Assembly (NCBI GenBank): GCA_034931985.1
Contig: JAYGHB010000001.1
Coordinates: forward strand, 248,001 to 312,000
Direction: 5' to 3'
Length of the DNA: 64,000 nucleotides
Source: Halotia wernerae
Lineage (GTDB): Bacteria; Cyanobacteriota; Cyanobacteriia; Cyanobacteriales; Nostocaceae
Under the pieces are notes generated by a model. It was not told the origin of the DNA. It made no database searches and was given only the letters and a program-made list of their open reading frames with translations. Position numbers and translations under genes: made by a program. Below, one piece after another: positions 17,307 through 25,820 of this stretch (the first letter of the stretch is position 1; each line of letters begins with the position of its first letter).

Positions 17307-17666
17307 TCACGCCGCGGCCTTGGCGCGGGCTTTCTTTTGCGGCGCACAAGCCGGCGCGCAGTAGATCTTGTAAAGGGTCTGAAGGACCTCTCGGACCTCA
17401 ACGCTCGCCAGACTGTAGTAGATCGTCTGCGCTTCGCGCCGCGTGGTCACGAGCTCGAGCGCGCGCATTTTCGCAAGATGCTGGGAAAGTGCTGCCGGGC
17501 TCAAACCGACGATCTCCGCGAGATCGCCGACGGAGCGCTCACCATCGACGAGGTGGCACAGCACCAGCAGGCGTTTCGCATTGGCCATCGAGCTCAACAT
17601 CAATGCCGCTTCGTCGGCCTTGCGTTTGAGCAGATCCATATCGGCGTCACGGGAAGATTTCGGCAT
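17307..17666 (-). CDS. soxR: ArsR-family regulator, SoxR/SqrR/BigR-like sulfur sensor
   Basis: Winged-helix repressor of 119 residues. The HTH is SVGDLAEIVGLSPAALSQHLAKMRALELV followed in the wing by RREAQTIYYSLA. Two cysteines match the redox pair of the persulfide sensors: one in LVLCHLVDGE at the start of helix 2, one in the C-terminal helix (YKIYCAPAC). In that family a tri- or tetrasulfide bridge between them releases DNA and induces sulfur oxidation genes. The start is chosen at the ATG 17666; a downstream ATG at 17639 and a TTG at 17750 are alternatives, and none has a strong ribosome site. It lies between soxC and the HbpS-like gene, and likely controls the sox operon and the soxVW/permease genes. 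Confidence 0.84.
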   Translation of the reverse strand: MPKSSRDADMDLLKRKADEAALMLSSMANAKRLLVLCHLVDGERSVGDLAEIVGLSPAALSQHLAKMRALELVTTRREAQTIYYSLASVEVREVLQTLYKIYCAPACAPQKKARAKAAA

Positions 17667-17779
17667 TGCGGAATCGATTTTAGCACTATCCGCCCCGAGG
17701 TGGTAAGAGCCCGATACCGCGATGCTGGTGATATTTTCATGTTCACTCAAAACCGGACTCCAGAAACGGGAGAGATCAG

Positions 17780-18289
17780 ATGAATGCCAATTCGAACCTT
17801 CGCCGAGTCGCGATCGCGGCCCTTCTCGCTTGCGCGGGCGCTACATCGGCCGCTGCACAACAAGGCACATTCACGGTCAAGATGATGACGCCCGAAACGG
17901 CGGCGAAGGCGGCGGACGCGGCGCTCAAAGCCTGCCGCGCCGAGGGCTATCAAGTCGCCGTCGCGATCGTAGATCGCGCGGGCACGCTGCAAAGCCTGAT
18001 TCGCGATCGCTTTGCCGGGCCGCATACAGTAGAGATCGCGACCAATAAAGCGTGGACGGCCGTCACGCTGCGCCAGGATACGCTCGGCCTCGCGCGGCTT
18101 TCCGAAAGCGGCGAGATGTCGGGTTTGCGGCATTTCCCGCGCATCGTGGCCGTGGGCGGCGGCATCGCGGTCGAAGCGGGCGGCGGCATTCTTGGCGGGA
18201 TCGGCGTTTCCGGGGCGCCGGGCGGGGCGGCCGACGCAAAATGCGCGCAGGCCGGCATCGACGCGATCGTCGACGATCTGGAGTTCTGA
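17780..18289 (+). CDS. Secreted GlcG/HbpS family heme-binding-like protein
   Basis: Protein of 169 residues with a signal peptide (VAIAALLACAGATSAAAQ) and one GlcG/HbpS (DUF336) domain: MTPETAAKAADAALKAC, VAVAIVDRAGTLQSLIRD, ATNKAWTAVTLRQDT and the glycine-rich GGGIAVEAGGGILGGIGVSG. Family members bind heme or corrinoids, or act as accessory sensors; HbpS from Streptomyces modulates a two-component system. In sox clusters such genes recur, but no biochemical role is settled. It is divergent from soxR, so it may share the operator, and it is convergent with soxV, whose stop lies 6 bases away. Confidence 0.82.
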   Translation: MNANSNLRRVAIAALLACAGATSAAAQQGTFTVKMMTPETAAKAADAALKACRAEGYQVAVAIVDRAGTLQSLIRDRFAGPHTVEIATNKAWTAVTLRQDTLGLARLSESGEMSGLRHFPRIVAVGGGIAVEAGGGILGGIGVSGAPGGAADAKCAQAGIDAIVDDLEF

Positions 18290-18294
18290 GCAGA

Positions 18295-19014
18295 TCAGAA
18301 TCGCATCGACAACAGCATCAGCCATTCCGGCCACAGATCGAGCAAAGCGGCCTCGACCCGCTTGTCGAGGCCGGTAAGCACCAACACTCCCGCGATGGCG
18401 AGCAGCGTCGCCAGCAGCAGCTTCCCGCCCCGCCCCGCGCTTTGCAGGCGCGCCTTCGCGGCCGACAGCCGCGCGGCCGGCAAAGCACCGATCGCCAACA
18501 ATGGGATTCCCGCCCCGATGCCGAACGCCGCCATCGTCGCGGTGACCTCGCCGAGATTCTGGCCGCGTGCGGCCATCAGGCTGGCGGCGCCCAAAGTCGG
18601 CCCGACGCAAGGCGCCCAGGCGAGCCCCAAAGCGGCACCCAGCGCGAATTGCCCGCCAAACCCTTGCATCGCACGGCCCTCGATCCGCGCGGCAACGAAG
18701 CCGCCGACCGGCGCCAATCCTGCGACCGCCGCTTCCTGCAAGCGCGGAATCGCGAGTATCGCAGCAAAGCCAAGCATCAGGACCGCGCCGAAAACCCGCA
18801 TCGCATCGGCGTCCAACCCGGCCGCGTGGCCGATCGTCGCGACGAACAATCCACTCGCCGCGAAGGATAGCGCCAAGCCGCCCGCCAAGGCGAAGCCGCC
18901 AAATCGCGCCTCGCCATTCGCCGCCGCGAACACAATCGGCAAGAGCGGCAGTACACACGGCGACAGGATCGACAGCCCGCCGGCGAGGACGGCGAAAGCG
19001 AGCGTGGCGAGCAT
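18295..19014 (-). CDS. soxV: CcdA/DsbD-type membrane thiol transporter SoxV
   Basis: Polytopic membrane protein of 239 residues with the CcdA core: SPCVLPLLPI in the first helix, and APCVGPTLG in the fourth, giving the two redox cysteines. Six hydrophobic segments are visible. CcdA/SoxV moves electrons from cytoplasmic thioredoxin to a periplasmic thioredoxin such as SoxW. It follows soxW by 10 bases in the same direction. In Paracoccus, SoxV and SoxW keep the SoxY cysteine reduced and active. Confidence 0.9.
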   Translation of the reverse strand: MLATLAFAVLAGGLSILSPCVLPLLPIVFAAANGEARFGGFALAGGLALSFAASGLFVATIGHAAGLDADAMRVFGAVLMLGFAAILAIPRLQEAAVAGLAPVGGFVAARIEGRAMQGFGGQFALGAALGLAWAPCVGPTLGAASLMAARGQNLGEVTATMAAFGIGAGIPLLAIGALPAARLSAAKARLQSAGRGGKLLLATLLAIAGVLVLTGLDKRVEAALLDLWPEWLMLLSMRF

Positions 19015-19024
19015 CGCGCCGTTC

Positions 19025-19426
19025 CTACATCGCCATTTCGAGCAAGGCTTCGATCGACACGGGATTTGTATCGCCGACCGTTCGGCCCATTTCGTCGGAG
19101 CCGCGCCACGCGATCAGCGTGCTTTGCATACGCGTATCCATCAGCCGCACGTATTCCTTCTGCGTGTCGAAATCGATCTCGAACGCCACCATCGCGGCGA
19201 AGCGTGCGCTGGTCAGCAGCCGCGCTAAGATCGGTTTCTGGATCCGGCAGGTCGGGCACCAGGACGCGGTGATGTCGATCAAAATCGCTTTGTCCGCTTC
19301 TTGCGCCGCGCGAAACTCGGCCAGCACGAAGGGCCGCGCGGGGGCGGCAAACACAGGTCGCGCGGCGATGGCGACGGCGGCCGCGCCCAAAGCGGCGGCG
19401 GAGAGGAAAGCGCGGCGATCGAGCAT
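19025..19426 (-). CDS. soxW: Periplasmic thioredoxin-like protein SoxW/SoxS
   Basis: Thioredoxin-fold protein of 133 residues exported by a Tat-like signal (MLDRRAFLSAAALGAAAVAI). The redox motif is WCPTC in DITASWCPTCRIQKPIL, and the cis-proline region near TLIAWRGSDEMGR is altered from classical thioredoxins, as in SoxS/SoxW proteins. It is upstream of and co-directional with soxV, its likely electron donor. Its job would be to reduce inactive SoxYZ. The choice between the names SoxW and SoxS cannot be made from sequence alone. Confidence 0.86.
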   Translation of the reverse strand: MLDRRAFLSAAALGAAAVAIAARPVFAAPARPFVLAEFRAAQEADKAILIDITASWCPTCRIQKPILARLLTSARFAAMVAFEIDFDTQKEYVRLMDTRMQSTLIAWRGSDEMGRTVGDTNPVSIEALLEMAM

Positions 19427-19440
19427 GGGGCGTCCCCTTT

Positions 19441-19472
19441 ACCAGTATCTTCTTAAGTTCTAATATACAGAC
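19441..19472. promoter_or_regulatory. AT-rich imperfect palindrome between soxW and the thiosulfate permease
   Basis: Centred on CTTAAG at 19452-19457, the stretch AGTATCTTCTTAAGTTCTAA followed by TATAC forms an imperfect inverted repeat in the 88-base gap between two divergent genes. It is a candidate operator for the SoxR-like repressor, and shares AT richness but no exact word with the islands near soxC and soxR. Confidence 0.3.
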
Positions 19473-19514
19473 GAAGCGGCTGGAACGCCAGCCTTCGCGT
19501 TTCGGGGGAAACGG

Positions 19515-20567
19515 ATGGGGTTCGAGGATATCGCGAGTTGGACCGGCGAGAAATGGCTAGGGCCGGCGGGCGGCTTCGCCATCGGCATTCTGTTCGGCTT
19601 CATGTCGCAACGCTCGGGCTTCTGCTTGCGGGCGGCCTCGATCGAAACCGCGCGCGCCAAGCTGGGCGACCGGCTCGCGATCTGGCTCACCGTCTTTTCG
19701 GTCGCGGTCGTGGCGACGCAAGGCCTGATCCTGCTGGGCCTGTTCGATACCGGCACCGTGCGCCAGATCAACAGCCTGGGCAGCCTGTCGGGCTCCATCG
19801 CCGGCGGCCTGATGTTCGGCGTGGGGATGATTTTGACCCGCGCCTGCGCCAGCCGAATGCTGGTGCTAAGCGGAACGGGAAATTTGCGCGCCTTGCTGGC
19901 GGGCCTGGTCTTCGCGGTCGTGGCGCTCGCATCGCGCAACGGCATTCTGGCGCCGTTGCGCGGCTATATCGGCGAGATATGGACGATCTCGCCCGCCAAC
20001 CGCGACCTTCTGGCGGCGACCCATTTGGGCAACAGCGGCGCCGCGATTTTCGGTACGCTATGGCTCACGACAGGGCTTTTCATCGCTTGGCGCTCCAGCG
20101 CCAAACCCTGGCAGCTCGCCGCCGCCGCCGGCGCGGGTTTGAGCGTGGCCGCCGCATGGTGGTTCACCTTCAACGAAGCCGCGATCTCCTTCGATCCGGT
20201 TCCGGTGCATTCGTTGAGCTTCGCGGGCCCCTCGGCCGATATGTTGAATTACGTGCTGACTTGGCCCGACGGCGTGACCTTCGATCTGTTCCTGATTCCC
20301 GGCGTTTTCTTCGGCGCATTCCTGGCCGGTGCCGCCGCTGGCGAGTTGAAGCTCGAGGGATTCCAAGGTGCCGCAGGAATGCCGCGCTACATCTTGGGCG
20401 GCGGATTGATGGGCTTCGGCGCGATGCTGGCGGGCGGCTGCGCCGTCGGTGCGGGCGTGTCCGGCGCCTCGGTCTTCTCTGCGACCGCGTGGATCGTATT
20501 GTGGTCGATCTGGATCGGTGCCGCCCTCACCGACCGCTTGGTGGATGCGCCCATGCCGAAACGGTGA
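19515..20567 (+). CDS. YeeE/YedE family transporter, TsuA-like thiosulfate permease
   Basis: Membrane protein of 350 residues with about nine hydrophobic segments and the family's internal repeat. The conserved cysteines that pass thiosulfate through TsuA are visible in SGFCLRAAS, TRACASRMLVLSG and LAGGCAVGAGVSG. Together with the sox genes this suggests uptake of thiosulfate or related sulfur species, or supply for the soxW/V side. A plausible start ATG at 19515 follows GGGGGAAACGG. Transcribed away from soxW across an AT-rich gap. The exact substrate is inferred from the family. Confidence 0.85.
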   Translation: MGFEDIASWTGEKWLGPAGGFAIGILFGFMSQRSGFCLRAASIETARAKLGDRLAIWLTVFSVAVVATQGLILLGLFDTGTVRQINSLGSLSGSIAGGLMFGVGMILTRACASRMLVLSGTGNLRALLAGLVFAVVALASRNGILAPLRGYIGEIWTISPANRDLLAATHLGNSGAAIFGTLWLTTGLFIAWRSSAKPWQLAAAAGAGLSVAAAWWFTFNEAAISFDPVPVHSLSFAGPSADMLNYVLTWPDGVTFDLFLIPGVFFGAFLAGAAAGELKLEGFQGAAGMPRYILGGGLMGFGAMLAGGCAVGAGVSGASVFSATAWIVLWSIWIGAALTDRLVDAPMPKR

Positions 20568-20604
20568 TGGCGCGCGCCCGCCTCGATATGGTTACCGCCC
20601 AACG

Positions 20605-20634
20605 GTTCTCATCTTCATCGCTTGCGGCACGCCA
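20605..20634 (+). repeat. Dispersed intergenic repeat, copy 1
   Basis: A 30-base word starting GTTCTCATCTTCATCGC and ending GGCACGCCA. It differs at 2 of 30 positions from copy 3 (54666-54695). Copy 2 lies at 27348-27375. Downstream, CACGC (20628-20632) and GCGTG (20641-20645) pair around an 8-base loop and are followed by TTTTATTTATC, so this copy could act as a terminator for the permease gene. Confidence 0.75.
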
Positions 20635-20808
20635 ACTTTCGCGTGGTTTTATTTATCTATTTTCTACTAAATTCTTCGAATCAAACTGAATCAGAGTCGC
20701 ATCATACGCAAAGAACGGGGTTCTTTGCTTTCGAGATAGCTCTTTTATCGGTCGGCGCGCGCAGGCTGATCGCAGCGCGCTTTTTCTTTCTCACGGTCTC
20801 TCAGAAAA

Positions 20809-23800
20809 TCAGGCGGAAGGGCTTGCCGGGGACGCGACAAGCTTCGTAAGCGACGCCGCCGCCGCAGGAAACTCGAAGGCGTCGATCTGCCGATCCAAGC
20901 ACGAGATAGCTTCTGGATCGTACCTGGACTCAAGCTGCGAGCGCACTGTCCGCCACATCACACGAGCTCGCGCATCATCCGCCTCGAGCATCGCGCGAAG
21001 CGTCGTAACATCGGCCGTCGGCTCACGCCCCGAATGTACGGCGTTTACGTGGTCAACGCTCGCCGCCTCGCCGCACAGATGCTTCGCTTCTGCAACGAAA
21101 CGTCTCAACGCCCTGTCTAACTCGGCTAACGCGCTTCGAACTTCATCACCTGAAGCGCCATGCTGAACCGCCAACTCCACTTTCGATGCCGCGGCAGAAG
21201 CTTCGGAGCCGCCGAAGGACGCAACGGCACTTTTGAGAGAGTGAGCCAATTGCCGAACCTCCTGACGCTCGCCGCCTTCGAACGTCGCGATCGCGCGCCG
21301 CACGGTGTCTTCGTCATGACGCTCTACGAAGCTCCCCAAGGCGCGTAAGAACGATGATCGCTCGCCCCAGTATCTGAGGGCCCTCCCGACATCGATAGTA
21401 CGTTCCGAATCCGCTTCAGCCGATTGCATTATGGTTGCCGTCGGCGCCGGCGTCGTGCCCGGTATCCAGCGCGCAAGCTCTGCGAGTAGCTGAGCCGGTT
21501 CGACGGGCTTCGGGATGAAGCCGTTCATACCCGCCTCGAAGCACAAACGCCGATCCTCTTCGAACGCATTCGCAGTCATCGCGATGATCGGGACGGCGGC
21601 GCCCTCCGGCAACGCGCGCAACCGGCGCGTGGCTTCGAGCCCGTCCATGACGGGCATCTGCATGTCCATAAGGATGACGTCGAATCGGCCCGTCACGGCG
21701 GATGAAAGCGCCTCCGCGCCATTCGCCGCCGTCTCGACCGCCAAGCCGGCGTTCTGCAATGTCTGTAACGCCATCTCCCTATTTGTTTCGTTGTCTTCGA
21801 CAAGCAGAACTCGCGCGTCCTTTCGAATTCCGGCATCCGATTCCGGCATCTTTGGCGAGAACACGGATTCGATGGGCGCTCGCGCAAAAGTAACGTCGAG
21901 CCAGAATTTGCTGCCGTGACCCGGCGCGCTTTCGACGTCCAGTGTACCGCCCATCATCATTGCAAGCCGGCGGCTGATCGCGAGTCCCAGCCCCGTGCCG
22001 CCGAACCGCCGGCTCGTGCTCGCGTCGGCCTGCTCGAACGGCGCGAAAATACGATCGATATCGTTGGGCGCGATTCCGATGCCCGTATCCTCGATCTCGA
22101 AGCGAATATCCGCGTCATCCGCCCCTGTTCGCCGCACGATCGTGCGCAAAGAAATGCTACCGCGTTGCGTAAACTTCGACGCGTTACCCAAAAGGTTCAG
22201 CAATATCTGGCTAAGCCGCACCGCATCGCCACGCAGAGCGAGGCCGGCAACAGCCGGATCTTTCTCCACGGCGAAGCGAACACCCCGTTCGGTTATTCGA
22301 TCCTGCATGATGCTCGATACATTGCTGATAACGGCATCCACTGCGAACGGCATATCCGCCAATGTCAGCCGGCCGGCTTCGATCTTGGAAAGGTCGAGAA
22401 TATCGTTGATGACGCCGAGCAGATGCTTCGCCGCACCGACGATCTTGGAGACCTTTTGCTTCGCGCGATCCTGCGAGATTTCGGAAGCGAGCAGATTCGC
22501 GAATCCGACGATCGCGTTCATCGGCGTTCGAATCTCATGGCTCATATTGGCCAAGAACGCGCTCTTCGCCCTATTCGCCTCTTCCGCGCGTCGACGCGCA
22601 AGTTCGAGTTCGGCCGTACGCTCCGCCACCAAGCGATCCAACAGATTGCGCTGCTCATCGAGCTCTCGTGCGACACGCTTGCGCTCTGTAAGATCCGTCC
22701 AAACCGTATGCAGATAAATCTTGCCGTCGATCTTGATCGGCGTAAGGGTAACTTCGACCGACACGACCGATCCGTCGGCGCGCAAATGCTCCCACTCGAA
22801 CTGATGCGCCTGACCGCCCTCCGGGATCGCCGATATACTCGGCGCGACGTCGGCCGATATGCGGCCATCCGAAAGGACTTTCGGCGAAAGATCAAGCGGC
22901 GATCGCCCGATGATCGAATCTGAGCGCGCGTATCCGAGAAACGCTACTGCTGCTGGATTTGCCTCGACGAACCTAAAGTCCGTCGACAAAAGCACCGGTA
23001 GCTTGATGTTTTCGATCAGAGAGCGGAACCGTGCTTCGCTTTCGCGAAGAAGGTCTGCGGAACGACGACCGATCTCAGTGTCGCGGCGACGCGATAGAAC
23101 GCTTGCCAGTCGTCGCGCGACCGCATCCAGTAGTTCGCGTTCTTCGTGAATATAGGCGCCTTCATCCCGCTCCGGCAGGTAGGCGGTGCTACCGATGGCG
23201 ACCCATCCATCCCCTAACTCCGCGACTTCAAAGTCGGAACGAAGGATTGAGCGCCATTCTCCGGTATCGAACTCCGAATGCCGCCGCCCTTGCCATTCTA
23301 CGTAAGCCTGCGCGCCTTCCTCATGGAGCAGTCCAGACGGCAATATCTCTGCAACCGAGTTGAGCATTATATCGATTGGTAGATCAGGGTCCTCCGTCGC
23401 CGCGAAAATCGCGTTCAGACAGCGCTGCTCCCGAATCCGTTGATGCAACTGAATCTCGGTCGCACGGATTTCGGTTATGTCACGGGCAACGCCGAGCACC
23501 CCGAGCAATCCGCTCGCATCTCGCACCGCGCTCTTGGTCGTATGCAACAGGTATTGCTTACCGTCCGATAGATTGACAATCGTCTCCTCATACGTTCTCG
23601 GAGAAAATTGCGCCGTAACCGCAGCATCGTCGGCGCGAACACTTGCGGCGGTGACAGTATCGAGGATCATTTCGTCGCGACGGCCGATAAGCGCTTCCGC
23701 CTCCACGCCGAAAAAGCTTGCGAAGACGCGGTTGCAAAAAAGATATTCTCCCGACGGATCCTTCATCCAGACCAGATCAGGAAGCGTCGCAAGCAACTCC

Positions 23801-24861
23801 TCAAGTTGTCGACGACCGCGCGCGCCCCTCTCGCGCTCGCTGCGCAGACGAATGGCGATGCGGCTGGCAAGCACCAGCAACCCCAGGATTGCGGCGAACG
23901 CAAACGCTATCGCGATGACGATAGCGGAATGATCGCGCCAAATGTCGATAAACCGTATCTGCGGTTCTGAGTCATATGGCGGTTCGGCGAGCGCGCGACC
24001 AACCCGTCGTGCCGAATCGTCATCGTCAGGCAACGCGAAACCGAATACGCCCCCGACCGACACGCCCGCGGCGCCCGCGTGCGGCATCGCGAGCAAGGCA
24101 GAAACCAATTGTCGCAAAGCCCCCTCGTCCGAGCCGGCGATCGCGGCAAGCGCCCGCGTCGGATAGAGCGGCGTCGATGTCGCGTATGGATAGCCGCGGC
24201 GTTCAAGTGGCCCAACAACCTTCACCATACTTGATGCGGGATCGCCCAAGGCGGCAAGACGTTCGACCGTGCCGGCGGGAACGAAGGCCAGATCCGCCTC
24301 TCCTCGCAATACCCTGACAATCGCGTCGGCCTGGGTGCCGCCGGTGAAGACGACACGATCCAGCTCGATCCGCGCCCCGGTCGCCGAACGCAAAGCAAGA
24401 AGCTGCGCCTGAAATCCGACGAGTGATACACGATCGACGGCAGCGATGCGCGCGTCGCCGAGACCAGACAATGTGCGGGTATCGTCCCGTCGCGCAATGA
24501 TCGCGCCGCCAACCGCCCGCAGGGGGCGGCCATCCGCATCGTCGATCACGGAAACGAGGGGTGAACCGACGCCGTTGCGCCTTGCCAAGAATCCTCGATG
24601 GGCAGGATCCGTAATGACCGCATCGATCGTTCTACCGGTCACAGCCTCGTCAAGCGCCGCGCGCGACATCACGGTAAATTCGATACGCGAGCCGGCAGTG
24701 CAATTCCCGTCCAGCTTTGCTGCGAGCCCGTCCCAGAACCGTTGCTCGATCGCGCCGTGGAAGACCGGCAGAATACCGACTCTGACGCACGCGTTTGACT
24801 GTGCCGGGACGGCAGCAAGCGTGGCGACAACTGTGATAATGATCCGGAGCTTGTTTTTCAT
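20809..24861 (-). CDS. Hybrid sensor histidine kinase with PhnD-like periplasmic sensor
   Basis: Kinase of 1350 residues. In order: signal peptide; PhnD-like substrate-binding domain (about 25-285, CVRVGILPVFHG, DAVITDPAHRGF, GEADLAFVPAGTVERL); membrane helix (about 308-332); PAS (about 350-470); GAF-like region (about 475-592); PAS (about 608-730); coiled coil; HisKA with H775 in NMSHEIRTPMNAI; HATPase with LLNLLGNASKF, DTGIGI and GGTGLGLAISRR; receiver with D1066 in LMDMQMPVMDG; Hpt with H1207 in LAHSLKSAVASFGG; and a C-terminal tail. All phosphorelay residues are present. The ATG overlaps the stop of the upstream binding-protein gene (ATGA). The output is probably the HD-GYP regulator in the same operon. 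The ligand is unknown; PhnD relatives bind phosphonates, phosphite or other small anions. Confidence 0.92.
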   Translation of the reverse strand: MKNKLRIIITVVATLAAVPAQSNACVRVGILPVFHGAIEQRFWDGLAAKLDGNCTAGSRIEFTVMSRAALDEAVTGRTIDAVITDPAHRGFLARRNGVGSPLVSVIDDADGRPLRAVGGAIIARRDDTRTLSGLGDARIAAVDRVSLVGFQAQLLALRSATGARIELDRVVFTGGTQADAIVRVLRGEADLAFVPAGTVERLAALGDPASSMVKVVGPLERRGYPYATSTPLYPTRALAAIAGSDEGALRQLVSALLAMPHAGAAGVSVGGVFGFALPDDDDSARRVGRALAEPPYDSEPQIRFIDIWRDHSAIVIAIAFAFAAILGLLVLASRIAIRLRSERERGARGRRQLEELLATLPDLVWMKDPSGEYLFCNRVFASFFGVEAEALIGRRDEMILDTVTAASVRADDAAVTAQFSPRTYEETIVNLSDGKQYLLHTTKSAVRDASGLLGVLGVARDITEIRATEIQLHQRIREQRCLNAIFAATEDPDLPIDIMLNSVAEILPSGLLHEEGAQAYVEWQGRRHSEFDTGEWRSILRSDFEVAELGDGWVAIGSTAYLPERDEGAYIHEERELLDAVARRLASVLSRRRDTEIGRRSADLLRESEARFRSLIENIKLPVLLSTDFRFVEANPAAVAFLGYARSDSIIGRSPLDLSPKVLSDGRISADVAPSISAIPEGGQAHQFEWEHLRADGSVVSVEVTLTPIKIDGKIYLHTVWTDLTERKRVARELDEQRNLLDRLVAERTAELELARRRAEEANRAKSAFLANMSHEIRTPMNAIVGFANLLASEISQDRAKQKVSKIVGAAKHLLGVINDILDLSKIEAGRLTLADMPFAVDAVISNVSSIMQDRITERGVRFAVEKDPAVAGLALRGDAVRLSQILLNLLGNASKFTQRGSISLRTIVRRTGADDADIRFEIEDTGIGIAPNDIDRIFAPFEQADASTSRRFGGTGLGLAISRRLAMMMGGTLDVESAPGHGSKFWLDVTFARAPIESVFSPKMPESDAGIRKDARVLLVEDNETNREMALQTLQNAGLAVETAANGAEALSSAVTGRFDVILMDMQMPVMDGLEATRRLRALPEGAAVPIIAMTANAFEEDRRLCFEAGMNGFIPKPVEPAQLLAELARWIPGTTPAPTATIMQSAEADSERTIDVGRALRYWGERSSFLRALGSFVERHDEDTVRRAIATFEGGERQEVRQLAHSLKSAVASFGGSEASAAASKVELAVQHGASGDEVRSALAELDRALRRFVAEAKHLCGEAASVDHVNAVHSGREPTADVTTLRAMLEADDARARVMWRTVRSQLESRYDPEAISCLDRQIDAFEFPAAAASLTKLVASPASPSA

Positions 24862-25820
24862 CGGGCGCCGGGAAGAAACTCCGCAACGAAGATATCATTG
24901 GCGGGTACTGGGAACGCCAAAATCGCGGCGACTTCTTGCGCAGCGGCTGTCATCTCCAAGGCGGGGGGCGTAAGATATCGTCTGTTGTAGACAGCGTCCG
25001 GCAGATCAAGCCCAGCATACGAATCGATCACTTCCTCTGGCGAGGACGAGAGCATTGTGGCCAACCGGTAAGCCAAATCGACGGGCGACCGCTTCCATTC
25101 ATCCAAAAGCGCAAAATGGGCGGCATTGAGCTTGCGCAAAGCCGTGGCCTTTCGATTCGCCGATGATCGGCGAACGCCTAGTACATCGAAAATTAAGCGC
25201 GGAAGTCTGCGGCTATCAAAAATCTGCCGTAAACCACGGGAGCGCAGCTGAGATCGCGCCGGATCATAGGTGATAATGGCATCCAACCCGCCGCGATCCC
25301 AAGCGGCGACATGATCATCGTCGATATAGGCGACCTCAATGCCAGAACGATCCAGTCCGGCCGACTCAAGAACTTTCGCCAGCATGATCTCGCCGAGCGT
25401 ACTTCGTTCCACCCCGATCCACTTTCCGCGAAGAGCGCCGAGCGAATAAATCTCCGGAACGGCAAGTAGCGCGTCCGCGCCGGCAGACACGTCGAATACC
25501 AATGCAACAGCTATATCTTGCCCGCTTCGTCGAAGGCCAAGCACCTGATCGAGCGTCAACCCCGCGCCATCAACCGAGCCATTCATGATCATTTCAAGCG
25601 ACTGCTGAACGGTCGTCGTGTCGACGATCTTTACTGGGGCATCGACCAAATTCGATCGCGACGCGAGGCGCATGAACTCGTATCCAGGCCACGGATGTAG
25701 CGCAATATTCAGCGGCGGCGCTCCATCACAGGCCGCAACGCCAGCCGACAAAGCCGCCGCGCCGGTAATGACCGCACGGCGGCCAATGTGCGGAGGCTTG
25801 GAACGCGCACGTACGTTCAA
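24858..25820 (-). CDS. NMT1/SsuA-like substrate-binding lipoprotein, coupled to the sensor kinase
   Basis: Periplasmic binding protein of 320 residues related to SsuA/TauA/NMT1: LNIALHPWPGYEFMRLA, then GSVDGAGLTLDQVLGL and ALRGKWIGVERSTLGEIMLAKVL. A twin-arginine plus lipobox leader is visible (GRRAVITGAAALSAGVAAC, cysteine at 31), so it is likely an anchored lipoprotein. The start is a TTG at 25820-25818 that overlaps the TGA of the regulator gene; the frame is open much further upstream, but that part is antisense-like shadow over the regulator. No permease or ATPase gene is nearby, so it probably presents a ligand to the kinase rather than to an ABC importer. The ligand is unknown. Confidence 0.78.
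   Translation of the reverse strand: MNVRARSKPPHIGRRAVITGAAALSAGVAACDGAPPLNIALHPWPGYEFMRLASRSNLVDAPVKIVDTTTVQQSLEMIMNGSVDGAGLTLDQVLGLRRSGQDIAVALVFDVSAGADALLAVPEIYSLGALRGKWIGVERSTLGEIMLAKVLESAGLDRSGIEVAYIDDDHVAAWDRGGLDAIITYDPARSQLRSRGLRQIFDSRRLPRLIFDVLGVRRSSANRKATALRKLNAAHFALLDEWKRSPVDLAYRLATMLSSSPEEVIDSYAGLDLPDAVYNRRYLTPPALEMTAAAQEVAAILAFPVPANDIFVAEFLPGAR

Noticed and set aside
17667..17750. TTG start at 17750 for the SoxR-like repressor
   Set aside because: It would add 28 residues without family resemblance and cover most of the intergenic promoter region shared with the HbpS-like gene.
20671..20808. Coding sequence between the permease and the hybrid kinase
   Set aside because: Only short frames without ribosome sites; the interval is AT-richer and more likely holds terminators for the two convergent genes.
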